Part shown: in pieces, positions 60,950 through 64,000 of the stretch
Layout of the letters: each line of letters starts with the position of its first letter
Numbering within the stretch: position 1 is the first letter of the stretch
DNA from: Limnoperna fortunei
Taxonomy: Eukaryota > Mollusca > Bivalvia > Mytilida > Modiolidae
Direction: 5' to 3'
DNA: 64,000 nucleotides
NCBI GenBank assembly: GCA_944474755.1
Contig: OX104113.1
Coordinates: 51,227,644 to 51,291,643 of the forward strand
Translations under genes and position numbers: made by a program
The notes under the pieces: model-generated
What the model saw: only the letters and a program-made list of their open reading frames with translations
Database searches by the model: none
Told to the model about the DNA's origin: nothing

Positions 60950-61212
60950 TTTTTTGTTTGAATGGTGTTTTAACGCCACTTTCAGCAATTTTTCAGCTAT
61001 TTCATGGCGTCCAGTTTTTATTGGGGGAGGAAGCCGGAGTACCCGGAGAGAACCCCCGAACTGCGGTAGGAAAACTGGCAATCCTTGTCAATTAAGATTG
61101 GAGTCGAGTACACCCTGCCAGCAGTGAGAATCGAACCCGCAATCTCAGTGTTGACAGACCACGTGGTCAATGATAGACGAACTACCTTGACCACTCGGCC
61201 ACCGAGGCCCCT
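60950..61212 (-). mobile_element. SINE (tRNA-derived family), near full-length
   Basis: Minus-strand copy from the T-rich tail and GAATGGTGTTTTAACGCC to CTCGGCCACCGAGGCCCC, with B box AATCGAACCCGCAATC. A possible short target duplication AGAAGA lies on both sides (about 60939-60944, 61213-61218). Confidence 0.92.
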
Positions 61213-61740
61213 AGAAGAAACGAAGGAAGCTGCTTCATGATATAGTGTAATGCAACAGTAAATTAAAAGGGTACTGTTAAAGCTTTGAGCAAGGCAAACG
61301 TTTGGTGTTTAACTCGAATGCTTTGAACGTATTTCTATACAAAAATAAATATGTAAGCCTTTTTTTACTTGTTCAGGACGGTAAATTTTAGATTGAAAGT
61401 GTCTGTTTCTTTAACCTGAATGCTGATAAAATATTTTTGATTACACAAGCTCCAACTTTGCTCAAGTTAAGGGGATTAAACTGAAAACTTAATGTTTCGT
61501 GAAAGAAAAACTTGTTCTGTTTTTCTTAGAAATTCTGATATTTCCCGCCATATCTAAGCTTACTTTCACTTTATCGTAACATACGTCTTGTTATTGATCA
61601 AAACTTTCGGATTGTTGATAGCAATTGAAAGGCATGTAGATAAAACTACAAAGAAAATAGTTAAAACTATATGATAATAAAAGTTCTTATATTTGAATCC
61701 GTGATATTCAACTCTTAATGCATCAATAAAATTCCGATTT
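61213..61740. other. No recognised gene
   Basis: Unique AT-rich sequence between two SINEs. Confidence 0.4.
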
Positions 61741-61985
61741 GTGCAGGCTTCAGTGTAGGTAATGTAGTTAGTCATCTACTATTGATCATCGACATGTCAG
61801 TACTCTGGTTGCGTGTTCTAGCCTCAATGTGGCAGAGTGTGCTCAACTCCAAATTAAAGTAACAAGGATTGCCGGTTTTCCTTCCGAAGGTCTGGGGTTT
61901 TCATCTGGAAATCTAAACGCCACGATATCATGATATAGGTAAAAAAAATTGCTGAAAATGGAGTTAAACCGAATTTAATCAAACA
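61741..61985 (+). mobile_element. SINE (tRNA-derived family), old copy
   Basis: CTACTATTGATCATCGACAT, GGTTGCGTGTTCTAGCCTC (eroded B box), ACAAGGATTGCCGGTTTTCC and TGCTGAAAATGGAGTTAAAC mark the family. The head is poorly preserved. Confidence 0.82.
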
Positions 61986-61989
61986 TAAA

Positions 61990-62900
61990 AAAAACTTCCT
62001 ATTCTCGAATCTTCAAAATATTTCCAGTCAAATATGGCGCGACTAAATCGTTTAATTTACACAAGAGAAATACAGGTATTTGTGTCTCTGTACCTTAATT
62101 GATTTTGGAGAATAAATATATATATATATACAGGTATTTTGCTTAAATTTCAGATACACTTAAAGAGATTCAATTGTAAAGCAATGCGGCACATATTTTT
62201 GATTACATATTAATATATGATATTAAATAAAAAATAATACATATATTACACTAATTATTTACATCAGAAAGTAATAAATACGATGTTTCTTTCAATCTTT
62301 GTGGGAATTACGCTTGACTTCCGCTTATATATCAACGTCCATCTTATAGCGAGAAAATTTGTTTTTCTTAGAAGTTCTAAAATGTTTCGGCAAATCTTAT
62401 CAAACACACAATGTCTGCAGGGTGATGATCCAAAACAGTAGGATTATGGTTGGCATATGACTGTACTACAAACTGCACTGCTGAGGAAGAAGTACAAGCA
62501 AACGGTTATAAAATTGTGTATCTCAGGCGAATATTTAAATGATTTAATTGATTAATTTCCGCCGTAAATCACTTAAATTCATCATAATAACTGTAAACAA
62601 ATAATGCTAAAATTTTGATTATTTACAAACAATTTTCAACTATAATTAAAAAAGAATTGTCTGAAACATGATGAACATCTGAAGATCGGCGTTCATGTAC
62701 CAAAAAATTTCCTCGGCGTTTATGTTCTTCTTGGTTGCTTACTAAACATACTGAATCCTTCGAGTATTTCGCTGGAAAAACTTTGATTTCTAAAACCCAT
62801 CCACATTATAATTTATTGGATCCAATAAATTAGTTACAACAATCTATTGCGAAAATATTTCGAGTAAAATTTGGCATTATTGCATATTGAATTGAAAAAA
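61990..62900. other. No recognised gene
   Basis: AT-rich sequence with a short (TA)n tract near 62118-62132. Confidence 0.4.
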
Positions 62901-63353
62901 AACTAGGTTTTGGACCTAGAAGAAGTCAGAGAATGACTTAACATACCTGGGCAGCATCATTAGTAAAAAAAATGACACAAAAAACAGCCAGAGATTGAAA
63001 GGTTTCATTCCAACTGCCTTAGAAAGATATGAAAGATATACTGGCCAAAGAAAATCTCAAACAACGATCTTTTTGAAAGCACACCACAGCAATGGATATT
63101 AAACACCATTAAACAGATACAATTTAAATGGATAGGATATTTACACGGAAAGACCAGAATTCAATAACAAAAAAGCTCTAAAATGGACAGCAGAGGGAAA
63201 GGAAGTAAAGAAACTAGGAGACGATACACGGAGAGTGAAGTAAGCAAGATGGGAACAACTTTGAAAGAAATGGAGAAGATTGCCATCGACAGACCAAAAT
63301 GGAGAAGACTGGTTTCAGCCTTATGTGCCACTAGGCTAGAAGAGGATAGGTAG
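62900..63353 (+). pseudogene. RTE-like LINE C-terminal remnant
   Basis: LEEVREFTYLGSIIS-like sequence (about 62920-62965) is followed by remains containing ALKWTAEGKEVKKLGDD (about 63178-63225). The final frame EVSKMGTTLKEMEKIAIDRP continues to KWRRLVSALCATRLEEDR and a stop near 63353. This is the typical end of RTE-type reverse transcriptase proteins (DR..W...V.ALC..R). Frameshifts abound and the catalytic part is missing. Confidence 0.78.
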
Positions 63354-64000
63354 GTAGAATGTAAAAACAAACAGTAGGAGTATAACGAATTCCTTAAAAG
63401 CATAATCGGGAGAACAAACCCAATAAACTTATTTCTGTTTATATATTATGTTTGTTTATGTGTTTGTGGCTTTATGTTCAACTTTTAGCGTTTAAAATTA
63501 AAATTGAACAATTTGGGCGTTAAGCATGTCGAAAGTTGCTCGGTGTTTTTCTTTGCTTAGCTTAGTTTGGTGTTTTTTAATCAACAAAACACATTGTTCA
63601 TATTTAAATCATTTTTAACGATGGTGCGGAAACATTGTTAAAGATATTCTGTTTTATATTACAATATAGAAATTGGTTGGTGTTTAAAATATTTGTGTTA
63701 TAGCGTCTATTTTTGTTAAATTTTCACTAGTGTCAAGCCATCTTGTAGTAAAAATGTTGCAATAGTTTTATCCTGCAATAAGCTTATCCCTCAATTAAAA
63801 GGGTGCGTTTGGATACATTGGACGTCAAAGAGGGCGCCCTTATTGGACAGATTTACAGAAAAGCCTTGATTGCAGTAATCTTCCTTCAATGTGTACTACT
63901 CTGCATCTCTATGACCGATTTTTCTAAGCCTCGTGAGGACTTGGAAATTCAACGAACACATGCGTTTTTACTATTCTAATTGTGCAATCTAAAAATTTTA
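63354..64000. other. No recognised gene
   Basis: Unique AT-rich sequence to the window edge. AATAAAC near 63421 may belong to the LINE 3' end. A stretch around 63660-63800 loosely resembles 45100-45240 (TCATCCTGCAATAAAAGTCC versus CCATCTTGTAGTAAAAATG; TTATCCYGC; GTGCGTT), perhaps an old shared repeat. Confidence 0.4.

Overview
The window is eukaryotic nuclear DNA: AT-rich, split genes with GT..AG introns, a TATA box next to a 5' UTR exon, and dense transposons. The transposon types (a tRNA-headed SINE with a conserved 3' body, a second SINE with a (TCAA)n tail, tandem-repeat elements starting AGCTCACCTGA or GTCTCGCCTG, CAG..CTG MITEs, Penelope-like and LINE remnants) and the two conserved genes suggest a bivalve mollusc, possibly a mytilid. 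The species cannot be fixed from the sequence alone.

Layout. 363-999 (-): two consecutive exons of cobalamin-dependent methionine synthase (MTR); the rest lies beyond the left edge and the first coding exon was not found. 1.0-11.3 kb: a transposon graveyard holding a segmental duplication, a LINE split by nested insertions, and a tandem duplication that preserves the empty site of a SINE. 13193-28327 (+): a complete nine-exon syntaxin-5 gene (354 aa), with introns filled by satellite-bearing elements and a MULE-like MITE. 30.6-33.1 kb: two more satellite-bearing elements. 33.6-35.3 kb (+): a 5'-truncated LINE with a 509-codon open frame. 35.4-43.7 kb (-): a small family of secreted, cysteine-bonded basic peptides of the pleiotrophin/midkine type. 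It has one intact 90-aa gene, one broken paralogue and two decayed extra exons, among several large fold-back repeats. 44-64 kb: no convincing gene; SINEs, MITEs, a Penelope-like remnant, a minisatellite with a 128-bp higher-order repeat, and an RTE-like LINE tail.

Functionally the two conserved genes are unrelated housekeeping genes: methionine synthase (one-carbon metabolism) and a Golgi/ER Qa-SNARE. The peptide family is the most novel coding content. It carries a single pleiotrophin-like four-cysteine module in place of the usual two, apparently under duplication and decay. The mobile elements are unusually informative because duplicated segments serve as each other's empty-site controls.
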